From the NCBI GenBank assembly GCA_949299195.1, contig CASFZN010000004.1, forward strand, positions 1-32,868: a stretch of 32,868 nt of DNA, in the 5' to 3' direction. The translations under genes were made by a program, and so were the position numbers. Within the stretch, counting starts at the first letter, position 1, and the number at the start of each line of letters is the position of its first letter. The notes beneath the pieces are model-generated. The model saw nothing but the letters and a program-made list of their open reading frames with translations, did no database searches and was not told the DNA's origin. The DNA comes from an uncultured bacterium (GTDB taxonomy: Bacteria; Bacillota_I; Bacilli_A; RFN20; CAG-826). This document shows positions 23,491-32,476 of the stretch, piece after piece.

Positions 23491-24745
23491 GGATCAAAAG
23501 AAAGAAAAATCAATAAAAAAAGAATATTTGAAATATTCAAACATCAACCCAAAAGAATATGACACTCTTAATAGTTTATATGTTGATAATGCTAGTGAAT
23601 TATTAAAAGATAGCGAATATTATGCTTATAAATTAAAGAAAAAACATAACCATAGTTATTATAGATATCACTATATTTTATTTATGAGCGTAATAACTCT
23701 TCTTATTTATACCCTATTATCATTAATTGGAGGAAATGTTGGAGGAGATTATTTTTTCCATATACTTTATTATAGACTCTTCGTTTCCCCATATTATTTA
23801 ACAATTAATGTGATAGTATCAATATTATTTTTACTTTATACCCTCATTACTATTAAAAAAAGAGGTATCTTAGATATTGGAGTAAGTTGTTTAAACGTAG
23901 TTTTAGCAATAGTTTCTAATATTATTCTTTTTTATGGCTTAGAATCTACTATTACTACTTCAAATATTAGTTATATTTTCCCTTGTTTATTTAGTGCAAC
24001 TAATGCAACTACTAATGAATTAGTTGCATTAGTTATCGATATTTATCCTATATATATGTTAGTTATCTTCCTTTATTCAATTATTAGAATTTTAGTTAAT
24101 CAACTTATGAAATCAAATGAAGATAAATATTATTTTTTAACCTATTATGGAAAAAGAGAAATTATTAAAGGATATGAAAGTTACTATAAAAGTGTTAAAA
24201 ATTTAACAAAAGACGAAATAAAAGATACTAATATTGATATTTTAGTTGCTGAGATTGTTAGAAATAGATCTTCAATCTTTATTAAATCTAAAAAATATAA
24301 TTTCATGCTTACTTATGCGATTTATTATTTTGTTACTACTTTAGTTTTACAAGCTACCTTATTTATATTTAGTATCAATAACGAATCTTTAGGATTAATT
24401 GTTTCAAATTATTATGTCATGCTTGAATTAACCTTCCTTCTTTCTTATATTGGATTTTTAATTTATGCAGCAGTTTCTTATAGAAAAAGACATTTCTATG
24501 ATTGGATAGTTTTAGGAGTAACTATTTGTGTTACTGCAATCTTTTATTTCCTTATTTCTTCTTATTCTAGTGTCTTTAATGGAGAAGCTTTATTCTATAA
24601 TTTGTTCCAAATCTATTTTGGAAGAGATTTAATTCCTTATTATGATCCTACTATTTTTATTGCTATCATTCTTTTAGTTGTAACTATTATTTTCAAAGTT
24701 TATGATACTCATAAGAAGATAAATCTTGCTTATACTAATATGTAA
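23489..24745 (+). CDS. Polytopic membrane protein of unknown function
   Basis: This 418-residue protein has a Lys/Tyr-rich cytosolic start of about 60 residues, four to five hydrophobic helices between about 62 and 200, a soluble charged loop (about 205-265, containing YGKREIIKGYESYYKSVKNL), and about four more helices up to residue 407. No transporter or enzyme motif is visible and I do not recognise the family. An AAGGAAG ribosome site immediately precedes the ATG. It has its own terminator. The two-halves-with-a-loop layout resembles some transport or stress membrane proteins, but that alone does not support a function. Confidence 0.75.
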   Translation: MDQKKEKSIKKEYLKYSNINPKEYDTLNSLYVDNASELLKDSEYYAYKLKKKHNHSYYRYHYILFMSVITLLIYTLLSLIGGNVGGDYFFHILYYRLFVSPYYLTINVIVSILFLLYTLITIKKRGILDIGVSCLNVVLAIVSNIILFYGLESTITTSNISYIFPCLFSATNATTNELVALVIDIYPIYMLVIFLYSIIRILVNQLMKSNEDKYYFLTYYGKREIIKGYESYYKSVKNLTKDEIKDTNIDILVAEIVRNRSSIFIKSKKYNFMLTYAIYYFVTTLVLQATLFIFSINNESLGLIVSNYYVMLELTFLLSYIGFLIYAAVSYRKRHFYDWIVLGVTICVTAIFYFLISSYSSVFNGEALFYNLFQIYFGRDLIPYYDPTIFIAIILLVVTIIFKVYDTHKKINLAYTNM

Positions 24746-24784
24746 AAAGTATTAATTTTTAACTATCATTTTAAGTTTATTTAA

Positions 24785-24815
24785 TAAAAAATTGCGCCTA
24801 TAGGGCGCTTTTTTT
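24785..24815 (+). terminator. Terminator of the membrane protein gene
   Basis: GCGCC pairs with GGCGC (24794-24798 and 24804-24808), extended by an A run on the left and a T7 run on the right. It is one of the few GC-rich spots nearby. Confidence 0.8.
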
Positions 24816-24831
24816 AATTAAACACATAAAA

Positions 24832-24990
24832 TTAAAAATCTTCCATTTTTAAAAAATCTTTAAAAGAAATTTGTCTAATAGTACTTGCTAAATAATATAT
24901 TCCATCATTAGTAATAATTATTTTTTGATTCATATTATCAAGATTTTTAAAAGCTCCAAATTCTATACTATAAGCTTTTTCACCGCTTCT
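24832..24990 (-). pseudogene. C-terminal fragment of a probable AAA ATPase
   Basis: The minus strand reads about 50 codons of convincing protein (KAYSIEFGAFKNLDNMNQKI, then ITNDGIYYLASTI and a KDFL ending) to TAA at 24832. The pattern resembles the very C-terminus of the AAA ATPases with a nuclease-like end (EFGAFxxIxDNxxKxVLTxD...DFL). Further out the sequence goes on in broken frames, with an in-frame TAA just before the fragment. No start or Walker motifs are present in the remaining gap up to the tRNA gene, so the gene was truncated. Family assignment is tentative. Confidence 0.45.
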
Positions 24991-25185
24991 TTACTTCATA
25001 GGAACTATAGTGAGTTTTGTATTTCCTTTATAATTTCGAGTTCGATTCCGCTAAAAGCGGTCTTTAACGAAATATTGGATATGTTAATTAAAATTTTATC
25101 GATAAATATCGCCTTTTTTATCAGTTTGGGGTAAAAAATAATTTTTAAGTTCGATTTAAATTTAAAGTGCTACAGAAAATAAAAA

Positions 25186-25207
25186 AACTACGACAGTTAT
25201 CGTAGTT
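25186..25207 (-). terminator. Terminator of tRNA-Ser(GCU)
   Basis: AACTACGA-N6-TCGTAGTT is followed on the minus strand by TTTTT. The same 8-bp arms form the terminator after the other tRNA-Ser gene at 28900. Confidence 0.8.
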
Positions 25208-25217
25208 ATTCGTATGT

Positions 25218-25307
25218 TGGCGGAGTAAGAGAGACTCGAACTCTCGCGCCAGTTGCCCGACCTACTTCCTTAGCAGGGAAGCCCCTTCACCACTTGGGTA
25301 TTACTCC
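25218..25307 (-). tRNA. tRNA-Ser (anticodon GCU)
   Basis: On the minus strand a 7-bp acceptor stem (GGAGTAA with TTACTCC), an anticodon stem CTTCC/GGAAG around loop CTGCTAA (anticodon at 25272-25274), a long class II variable arm, a GTTCGAGTC T-loop and an encoded CCA end (25218-25220) are all present. It reads AGC and AGU codons. The long variable arm is what seryl-tRNA synthetase recognises. Confidence 0.95.
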
Positions 25308-25384
25308 AAAAAAATATGTAAGCAACTTTTTATTGCTTTAAAATATTATCATATATCGCTTAATAAATCTATTAGTATTTTTAG

Positions 25385-25418
25385 AAGTTTACTCCAGGAA
25401 AATTCCTGGAGTAAACTT
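25385..25418 (-). terminator. Strong hairpin after proS
   Basis: A perfect 16-bp stem (AAGTTTACTCCAGGAA and its inverse) has a 2-base centre, seven bases past the proS stop. The minus-strand tail is CTAAAAATAC, not T-rich, so it may act as a 3' stabiliser or processing end rather than a classical terminator. Confidence 0.55.
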
Positions 25419-25424
25419 CATAAA

Positions 25425-26855
25425 TTAATATGCTTTTGCAAAATAAATTACGTATTTTGCCTTCTTTCCACAGATAGGACAGACTTCATCAAATCCTTCT
25501 TGGTTAAATGGTAAACATCTTGATGTAGCTTGAACATCTTCTTTAACTTTATTTTCACAAGCTTCATCGCCACACCACATACATTTAACATACCCGCCTT
25601 TATTTTGAATAACGTCTTTAAGTTCATTATAAGTATGAACTTCAGTAATGTTGTTTAATAAGTTTTTAAAGGCAGTTTCATACATTTCTTCATGAATTTT
25701 CTTTAATAATTGTGGGATTTCTTCTTTTAATGAATCTAAAGATACTTTAATCTTTACTCCAGTATTTCTTTTTACTAAAACGCATTGGTTATTTTCAATA
25801 TCTTTAGGTCCGATTTCAATTCTTAAAGGGACACCTTTCATTTCATATTCAGAGAATTTCCGTCCTGGAGTTTTATCACTATCATCGAGTTTAACTCTGA
25901 TTCCAATTTCTTCTAAAGCCCCTTTAACTTCGTGACATTTCTTTAAAACTCCTTCTTTTGCCATTTGAATTGGAACAAGAACTGTTTGAATTGGAGCAAC
26001 ATATGGAGGTAAAACTAAGCCATTATCATCACCATGAACCATAATAACTGCACCAATTAATCTAGTTGATACGCCCCATGAAGATTGATGAGGATTTTTA
26101 ATTTTTCCATCTTTATCTAAGAATTGAACATTAAAGGCTTTTGCAAAACCATCTCCAAAATAGTGAGTTGTTCCACTTTGAAGAGCTTTTCCATCATGCA
26201 TCAAAGCTTCGATGGTATAAGTTTCTAAAGCTCCAGCGAATTTTTCTTTTTCAGTTTTTCTACCCTTAACAAAAGGAATAGCTAAGACATCTTTTCCTAA
26301 TTTATCGTAGATTTCTAACATTTTTAAAGTTTCTTCTTTAGCTTCATCTTTAGTTGCGTGCATTGTATGACCTTCTTGCCATAAGAATTCACTACCTCTA
26401 AGGAATGGACGGGTTGTTTTTTCCCATCTTACGACCGAACACCATTGGTTATATTTTTTAGGTAAATCACGATATGAAGAAATAATGTGTGAATAGTGTT
26501 CTGTAAAAACAACTTCACTGGTTGGTCTAATGATTAATGGATCTTGAATTTCTTCTTTTCCACCAATTGTTGCGATTAATGTTTCAGGAGCAAATCCTTC
26601 AATATGATCCTTTTCTTTTTGGAATAAACTTGAAGGAATTACTAAAGGCATATAGACATTTTCGTGTCCAGTTTTTTTAAATTCTTTATTTAAATAATTT
26701 TGAATTTCTTCCCAAATTGCATAGCCATAAGGTCTATAAATAATGAATCCTTTGGTTGAAGAATAATCCATTAATTCTGCTTTTTTACAGACGTCAGTAT
26801 ACCATTGGGCAAAATCTTCATCTCTTGAAGTAATACTCTTATTTTTAATATTCAT
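25425..26855 (-). CDS. proS: Prolyl-tRNA synthetase, archaeal/eukaryote-like type
   Basis: This 476-residue class II synthetase charges tRNA-Pro. Class II motifs are visible: motif 1 around GYAIWEEIQNYLNKEFKKTG, motif 2 RWEKTTRPFLRGSEFLWQEGH and motif 3 GVSTRLIGAVIMVHGDDNG. An anticodon-binding domain starts at about 280. The C-terminal part has a zinc-type Cys set (CMWCGDEAC, CPICGKKAKY) and ends in YFAKAY, as typical of the archaeal/eukaryotic type. There is no editing insertion between motifs 2 and 3, unlike the bacterial type of about 570 residues. The short type is usual in Mollicutes and some Firmicutes. A good AAGGAAAGG site precedes the ATG. It follows the 26904 gene by 48 bp and may share its transcript; no T-box is visible. 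Confidence 0.95.
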   Translation of the reverse strand: MNIKNKSITSRDEDFAQWYTDVCKKAELMDYSSTKGFIIYRPYGYAIWEEIQNYLNKEFKKTGHENVYMPLVIPSSLFQKEKDHIEGFAPETLIATIGGKEEIQDPLIIRPTSEVVFTEHYSHIISSYRDLPKKYNQWCSVVRWEKTTRPFLRGSEFLWQEGHTMHATKDEAKEETLKMLEIYDKLGKDVLAIPFVKGRKTEKEKFAGALETYTIEALMHDGKALQSGTTHYFGDGFAKAFNVQFLDKDGKIKNPHQSSWGVSTRLIGAVIMVHGDDNGLVLPPYVAPIQTVLVPIQMAKEGVLKKCHEVKGALEEIGIRVKLDDSDKTPGRKFSEYEMKGVPLRIEIGPKDIENNQCVLVKRNTGVKIKVSLDSLKEEIPQLLKKIHEEMYETAFKNLLNNITEVHTYNELKDVIQNKGGYVKCMWCGDEACENKVKEDVQATSRCLPFNQEGFDEVCPICGKKAKYVIYFAKAY

Positions 26856-26903
26856 ATTTTTATCCTTTCCTTTTTTACCTAAATTTTTATAAATTTATCA
26901 AAC

Positions 26904-28724
26904 TTAATTTTTATTAATCATCGTGATTAACTTCTTATAAATCTTCTTATCAATCGGTTGAATCATGGTGTTATAGCCACTGATGCAGTCGCTAGAGAAA
27001 TATTCTACTCCGCTACGATATAAAAGTTCAATTTCGGTTAACGATTTTGCATTTATTCCGATAATTACCTTTTTAAATGGTACTAACTTTTCTAATAAAG
27101 AGTGGGTTAATAAGAACGATTTAGAATCAGCTTTAAGATTTTCTTCATTATCGAGATTGACAATAAAGAAATCTACTAAATTAAATAGCTCATTATCTTT
27201 AATCGCATCATAGTTTTCTTTTTTAATTAATAAAGCAACTTCATTTCCCTTAAGTTGAATATTTTTTAAGGTTTTAATAACTTCTTCATCTTCATCCTTT
27301 AAATCTAAGATTTCATTTAAACTAAAGGTGAAAACTACGTGTGCATTTACTATACCCTTAATATAGGGGAGGCTTCTTAAAGCGATTGTAATTTCATCAT
27401 AGCTTATCGGGAGGAAAATTTTAGAATAATAATTTTCCTTATTTGCAATATAACTTGGAACTGCTTTTTTTAAACAAAGCGAGAAGATTTCTTTATAAGA
27501 ATTTGAAGATTTGGCAGCCTTTTTTAAAGCATCCATCGATTGGAAATTAACTGATAAACTTCTAAAATTTACCATATATCCAAAATTCATTACGTGATGA
27601 TCTTTAAAGTCATAAACATTTCTAAAAGAAGCTTCAACTCCTTGACTCCTAATAACTTTAATAACTTCAGTTTTAGCAATCCACGAACCACTTTCCTTAT
27701 TTTTATCTTCTTTTTTAAATATTGAAAAAGTAAGGTTATTATCGAAGTTATCAAAACATTTTTTCTTTAATTCTTCATAAGATTTATCATATTCATGATA
27801 AAGTTCACTAACTAAAGAACCACTTAAAGAATAATTATAAATATAAGAATATCCATATTTTTCAAAAGTATCTTGAATAGATTTAATGAAGATTTTTGAT
27901 CTTTCATTAAGATTATAAATCGTAATAAAAGAAGAATCTAAAACATCGATTTCAAACTCATCTTCATTTTTAAAATAAAAGTAAATATCCTTATTATTTT
28001 TAAATTCCTTATATAAAGAATCTAAAATTATATATCTTAATTCATATTCATTATAATGAGATAAAACCCCTTCTTTTTTCTTAAAACGGATATTAAACAT
28101 GCTGCCTTTAGCAAAAAATCCATCTTCATAGAGTTTAACAATCTCACTAATATGATATTCGACTCGCTTAATCTTCTTTTTTGATTTAGTTTCAATAACA
28201 GGAAGATTAAAAAGATGTGTTCCTTTTAAATAGATAATGTCATTAACATTATCAACATCCATACATTTAAAAACTACTCGATGATTAGTAGATTGCTTCC
28301 CCTTATCAGTAACGCTTAAAAGTACGATAGCTTCTTTACTTTTATAATCAATTGTTTCATCCATTTCTTTTAAAGAAGAAGATTCTGTTAATAAAACATT
28401 TAAATAATCATTAAATAACATCGAATTATTAAGAGTAAAAAGTTTTAAAAAATCATCATAAAGATAAGTTTTATAGTGATTTAAATCCTTTAAATTATAG
28501 CGATAAACGGTTCCACTTCTTTTCTTTATAATATATAAAAATTCAGATCCATAACTTTTACCATAACTTCTTTTTTTATCGATAACATCCTTTTTGCGAT
28601 AAAAAAAGAATAATACAAAGAAAAGAATGATTAAAATAGAGGACACTACTATAAAAAAGATAATAAATATCCAATCACTCTCACTAATTTGACCTAAATA
28701 ATTTAAAAATAATTTTAAATTCAT
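26904..28724 (-). CDS. Membrane-anchored protein resembling a degenerate GGDEF-EAL protein
   Basis: This 606-residue protein has one N-terminal membrane helix (about 19-43), a PAS-like or other sensory stretch (about 55-190), a middle alpha/beta region (about 195-330) and a C-terminal region that ends as EAL phosphodiesterases do: IIGINAKSLTEIELLYRSGV, then SGYNTMIQPIDKKIYKKL. That compares with the EAL pattern of a VAEGVET-like strand, a helix, a (G)-x-x-x-x-QGY-like turn and a final helix. The GG(D/E)EF and ExLxR motifs and the metal-binding residues are absent, so it is probably catalytically dead and may act as a sensor for cyclic di-nucleotides or another ligand. The assignment is by pattern only. 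The ATG follows an AAGGT directly. It lies upstream of proS and divergent from a tRNA-Ser gene. Confidence 0.55.
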   Translation of the reverse strand: MNLKLFLNYLGQISESDWIFIIFFIVVSSILIILFFVLFFFYRKKDVIDKKRSYGKSYGSEFLYIIKKRSGTVYRYNLKDLNHYKTYLYDDFLKLFTLNNSMLFNDYLNVLLTESSSLKEMDETIDYKSKEAIVLLSVTDKGKQSTNHRVVFKCMDVDNVNDIIYLKGTHLFNLPVIETKSKKKIKRVEYHISEIVKLYEDGFFAKGSMFNIRFKKKEGVLSHYNEYELRYIILDSLYKEFKNNKDIYFYFKNEDEFEIDVLDSSFITIYNLNERSKIFIKSIQDTFEKYGYSYIYNYSLSGSLVSELYHEYDKSYEELKKKCFDNFDNNLTFSIFKKEDKNKESGSWIAKTEVIKVIRSQGVEASFRNVYDFKDHHVMNFGYMVNFRSLSVNFQSMDALKKAAKSSNSYKEIFSLCLKKAVPSYIANKENYYSKIFLPISYDEITIALRSLPYIKGIVNAHVVFTFSLNEILDLKDEDEEVIKTLKNIQLKGNEVALLIKKENYDAIKDNELFNLVDFFIVNLDNEENLKADSKSFLLTHSLLEKLVPFKKVIIGINAKSLTEIELLYRSGVEYFSSDCISGYNTMIQPIDKKIYKKLITMINKN

Positions 28725-28796
28725 ACCTTAATATTATATTATAATTTAAATCTTAAATATAAATATATTTAAGAGTTAATTAAATTAATTACATAC

Positions 28797-28885
28797 GGAG
28801 AAATACCCAAGCGGCTGAAGGGGTCGGTTTCGAAAACCGATAGGAGCTAACACTCGCAGGGGTTCAAATCCCCTTTTCTCCGCCA
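28797..28885 (+). tRNA. tRNA-Ser (anticodon CGA)
   Basis: The acceptor arm GGAGAAA/TTTCTCC, anticodon stem TCGGT/ACCGA around loop TTCGAAA (anticodon 28831-28833), a long class II variable arm (AGGAGCTAACACTCGC region), a GGTTCAAATCC T-arm and encoded CCA (28883-28885) are all present. It reads UCG codons. It is the second serine tRNA in 3.6 kb. Confidence 0.95.
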
Positions 28886-28899
28886 ATAAAAATAAAAAT

Positions 28900-28924
28900 A
28901 ACTACGATATTTGTCGTAGTTTTT
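28900..28924 (+). terminator. Terminator of tRNA-Ser(CGA)
   Basis: AACTACGA-N6-TCGTAGTT followed by TTTATC; the arms are identical to those of the tRNA-Ser(GCU) terminator at 25186. Confidence 0.8.
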
Positions 28925-28939
28925 ATCTTTTATAAAGAG

Positions 28940-29833
28940 TTAAAATTTAATCTTAAAATAGTTCAAATACTTTTTATAAATATCTTGGCAAGATAAACAA
29001 GTTTCAATTAAAAACCCCTTATTAGAACTATATTCTTTTAATCCTCGATAATAAAAAAGTTTATGTACTTCATCAATTATAAAAGGAATTATGTTATTTC
29101 CCAAACATTCTTTAAACATAATTAGTCTTTCAACTCTTCCATTACCGTCTTGAAAAGGATGAATACTTTCAAAAGCATGATGAAATTCAACGATATCTTC
29201 AATTGTCTTATTTTCAATTTTGTTATAAGTTTCTAATAATTTTTTCATTTCTTTTTTAACGTTTTTAGGATCAACGGTTTCTTTTCCTCCTGCCTCGTTA
29301 GGAGTAACTTTATATTCACCGACTTTAAAATAAGAATATTTATCATCATTAGTCAGTTTTTAAGCATAAAATGCAACTTTTTTATCATTTTTTCACTACG
29401 TGGCTTATTTACATTATCAATAATAAAATCAAAAGATCTAAAATGATTAGCGGTTTCTAAAATATCATCTACCCTTACCGCCTTATCGCTAATATTTATA
29501 TAATTAGTTTCAAAGATATATCTTGTTTGATCACGAGTTAAAGCGCTTCCTTCAATATGATTAGAATTATAAGTAAATTCAATTTGAGTTTTTGTGATAA
29601 ATTCCACTCTTTAAGTTCATATCTTTCCCTACCTTTAAAACACTTAAAAGATTATTTGAACCTAGATATTTATTTTTTTCTCTTCTTTTTGGTTTATTGG
29701 AAGTTTCCGGAAAATGCCGTGTTTTTCCAACCAAAAAAGCACCCATTACTCTATTGGAAGCGCAATAATTTCTAACCATTCTTTCGGATATATTCAGTTT
29801 TTTTGATATTTCTGAAACTGAAAGATATTCCAT
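28940..29833 (-). pseudogene. Fic family protein with N-terminal helix-turn-helix, broken
   Basis: Three overlapping frames together give one Fic protein. The N-terminus has an excisionase-like helix-turn-helix (EYLSVSEISKKLNISERMVR). Then comes the autoinhibitory S-x-x-x-E-G helix (NSNHIEGSALT), then the Fic core HPFQDGNGRVER. There is a one-base insertion in a T5 run at 29589-29593 and a further shift near 29353-29356. The last Gly of the HPF-x-DGNGR-x-GR motif is Glu, another sign of decay. It lies downstream of a tRNA-Ser gene and upstream of the 22-bp repeat at 29913. The other Fic gene at 17265 is intact and not closely similar. The homopolymer shift could be a sequencing artefact; the second shift is less easily explained so. 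Confidence 0.8.
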
Positions 29834-29912
29834 CTTTTTTATTACTTACATAATAATTATAATGCTTTATCGAAAATTATATATTTGATTTTCTATTAAA
29901 AATTTCCGATAT

Positions 29913-29934
29913 TGTTAGCTAACAATTGATGTGA
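29913..29934 (+). repeat. 22-bp repeat, left copy (possible IS end)
   Basis: The sequence begins with the 12-bp palindrome TGTTAGCTAACA and continues AATTGATGTGA-like to 29934; it is identical to 32477-32498. The following bases differ. It lies 80 bp upstream of the broken Fic gene. Confidence 0.7.
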
Positions 29935-29983
29935 TGCCCTCTATTTTTAAGTTCTAAAGTTATTCTTCTATGGTTTTATAAAA

Positions 29984-32419
29984 CTAGTACTTTATATATT
30001 TTATTAATTTATAAAGTCTAGAAGCGCAAGCTTCCAAGTCGCTTCTTTTAATTTTATCTTCTAATAATGCCTTATATAAATTTTCACTTTCTTTATCTCT
30101 TCCAGGCATTATTAAATCATTTCCGGCTTTTATAGTTTCATATACTAATGCTTGATTATTATCTACGCTTCCCCAATCGGTCATTATTAAATCATGATAA
30201 TTAAATTCATTTCTCAAAACATTATTTATTAAATCATAAGAAGAGTTGGAATAAATTCCATTTACTTTATTATAAGAGGTCATTATAGCTTTACTATTTC
30301 CTTCTTTTATTGCAATTTTAAATGGTTTTAAATATATCTCTCTTAATTCTCTTTCATATAATCTAGAATCACATTTCATTCTATTATCTTCTTGATTATT
30401 ACAACAATAATGTTTAAATGTAACGCTATGTTTTTTACTCTCACTTACTCCAAGACTTAAACTAGAAGCTAATTTTCCTGCAAGTAGTGGGTCTTCGCTA
30501 TAATATTCAAAATTTCTTCCACATAAAGGAAATCTCATTATATTAATACCTGGAGCAAGCCATATATCTATATTAAATTTATCCATTTCTTTACTGACTG
30601 CTTTTCCAATTTCATATAATAAATCTAAATTAAAGCTTTGTGCTAGTACAATTCCAACTGGGAAAGCAGTGGCAAAATGATAGTGTTTTTTCATAAATGA
30701 GATGTTAGATATTTTTTCTTTTATTGCAAAATATTTACTTGCAAGAGTTAATTTTTCCGATGAAGAAAATCCTTTAGCTCTTGATTTGCCATTACTTTTA
30801 TAATATGGAACAATTCTTAAACCAGCTGGACCATCAGCCATTGAAAGAGATTTAATGTTATATTTTTCAATTAATTTATTAGTTGTTTTTCCAGCACATC
30901 CAGGAGTTACAAAAGGTTTTTCTATATCATTATATGCATCATAGCCATTTAAAAAATAACATAAATCCTTATCGCTTATTTTTTTGATAATGTCTGGAAT
31001 TTCTTCTTTATAATCATAAGTATGTGTAACAGCTTTAAATTTTGTATAATCAAATTCAAAAATTGGATTTACTAATTTTTCTTCGTTTATTTTATTTGGA
31101 ACAATTTGATTAAATGGATTATCTAGTTTTGCAATATTTTTAACTTTTTCTACAATTAAATCTTTGGATAAATTAATCGTACAAATAGATCTTAAATTAT
31201 TGCTAGAATTTCCAACTTGGACAATATAATTTCCTTTTGTCAAACAATAAGATGCAATTTTCTCATCATAATATGAAAAATCTGTTATATCAAAAGATAA
31301 TTCTAAAATTTCTTCTTCATTAATATTTAATTCTTTACTCTTTTTAAAGCAAACTAATGCTTTCTTTTCTCTTTTAATATTGCTTTGTGGGAATACTAAA
31401 TAAACTTGAATAACTTCTTTCCCTTTATAATTTCCGATATTTTTTATTTTTATTTTTAATGATAGTAAATTATTAATTAAATTAGGCCTAACTTCAAAAT
31501 CAAACTTAGTATATGACAAACCATAGCCAAAATAAAATCTAGGTTTTATATTAAAAGCATCGCAATATCTATAGCCAACATAAATTCCTTCTTTATATTC
31601 TTCAAAATCAGTTTGTCTATCTAAATAAGAATACGATTTTACTAAAGGATGAAGAGTTATATCTTCATACCATGTTGCACTTAATTTAGCAGAAAAATTT
31701 TCTTCTCCGACTAAAAGTTTAAAAATTGCATTTCCAGATTCTTCTCCAGCCTGTCCCATAAATACAATTGCTTTAGGTAAGAACTTTTCTATACTTTTTA
31801 AATCAACAGCAGAACCAGAATTAATTAATAAGATCGAATTTTTATAGTGAGTAGAAATAAATTCAATATTATGAATCTCTTCATCACTTAAAAAATAGTC
31901 TCCTTTTTCTAAAAGTCTATCTTTTCCTTCTCCGGCTTGTCTTGTAATAACATAGATTGCGGTGTCAGTGTTACTTATTTTAAAATCTTCTTCATCTATT
32001 TTTTGACCGACTGGAAAATTTTCTTTTATTGGATCTAATGCCCAAAAACAAGCATTTGAATCAAATCTTGAAACACCTTTTAACGCATTTTTAAGTCTTT
32101 TTTTATAATTTGTTCTTTCTAATTTTATATAAGATTCGTAATTTTTTAGCCATTTCTTACTTCTTATTTGATAACCATTATTTTTAAAAGAATCATAAAT
32201 TGAAACGTTAAAACGATTATTTACTTCTCCAGAACCAGTACCACCTTTTGATGCGTGTTGTATTCCAGCTCCAAATAAAGCAATACATTTACTTTTTATG
32301 GGTAAACAATTTTCATCGTTTTTTAACAAAACAATACCTTCGATAGCGGCTTTTAATGCTAATTTTCTATTATTTGTTTCTATTTCATCGGTTTTAATAT
32401 AAGAAAAACTTTTATCCAT
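29984..32419 (-). CDS. GH3-family beta-glycosidase with permuted domain order
   Basis: This 811-residue glycoside hydrolase family 3 enzyme probably releases glucose or a related sugar from beta-linked oligosaccharides or glycosides. The order of domains is reversed relative to most GH3 enzymes: the sandwich domain comes first (GIVLLKNDENCLPIKSK at about 28-44, acid/base candidate Glu164 in QAGEGKDR, FGYGLSYTKF linking to a fibronectin-like domain), and the TIM-barrel comes last. The barrel has FKHYCCNNQEDNRM (substrate-binding Lys-His) and the nucleophile Asp at about 748 in LIMTDWGS. Such permuted enzymes are known from rumen bacteria. There is no signal peptide, so it should be cytosolic, acting on imported sugars. 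No strong Shine-Dalgarno is seen. It stands alone between two copies of a 22-bp repeat. Confidence 0.9.
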   Translation of the reverse strand: MDKSFSYIKTDEIETNNRKLALKAAIEGIVLLKNDENCLPIKSKCIALFGAGIQHASKGGTGSGEVNNRFNVSIYDSFKNNGYQIRSKKWLKNYESYIKLERTNYKKRLKNALKGVSRFDSNACFWALDPIKENFPVGQKIDEEDFKISNTDTAIYVITRQAGEGKDRLLEKGDYFLSDEEIHNIEFISTHYKNSILLINSGSAVDLKSIEKFLPKAIVFMGQAGEESGNAIFKLLVGEENFSAKLSATWYEDITLHPLVKSYSYLDRQTDFEEYKEGIYVGYRYCDAFNIKPRFYFGYGLSYTKFDFEVRPNLINNLLSLKIKIKNIGNYKGKEVIQVYLVFPQSNIKREKKALVCFKKSKELNINEEEILELSFDITDFSYYDEKIASYCLTKGNYIVQVGNSSNNLRSICTINLSKDLIVEKVKNIAKLDNPFNQIVPNKINEEKLVNPIFEFDYTKFKAVTHTYDYKEEIPDIIKKISDKDLCYFLNGYDAYNDIEKPFVTPGCAGKTTNKLIEKYNIKSLSMADGPAGLRIVPYYKSNGKSRAKGFSSSEKLTLASKYFAIKEKISNISFMKKHYHFATAFPVGIVLAQSFNLDLLYEIGKAVSKEMDKFNIDIWLAPGINIMRFPLCGRNFEYYSEDPLLAGKLASSLSLGVSESKKHSVTFKHYCCNNQEDNRMKCDSRLYERELREIYLKPFKIAIKEGNSKAIMTSYNKVNGIYSNSSYDLINNVLRNEFNYHDLIMTDWGSVDNNQALVYETIKAGNDLIMPGRDKESENLYKALLEDKIKRSDLEACASRLYKLIKYIKY

Positions 32420-32476
32420 ATTTAAATTTTATTTTTATTAACGAAAAATACAATAGTTTTCTTTAATAAAATTGCA

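Noticed and set aside
24925-25134. Plus-strand 69-codon frame
   Set aside because: It lies opposite a minus-strand ATPase remnant, has no ribosome site and no recognisable protein pattern.
26856-26903. T-box leader before proS
   Set aside because: Only 48 bp separate proS from the upstream gene, and no T-box sequence or antiterminator is visible.
25218-28885. The two tRNA-Ser genes as a duplicated pair
   Set aside because: Their anticodons (GCU and CGA) and bodies differ clearly. Only the terminator arms are the same, which may reflect convergence or exchange and is not enough to call a duplication.
29557-29775. Plus-strand 72-codon frame over the broken Fic gene
   Set aside because: The opposite strand carries clear helix-turn-helix and Fic sequence; the plus frame has no support.
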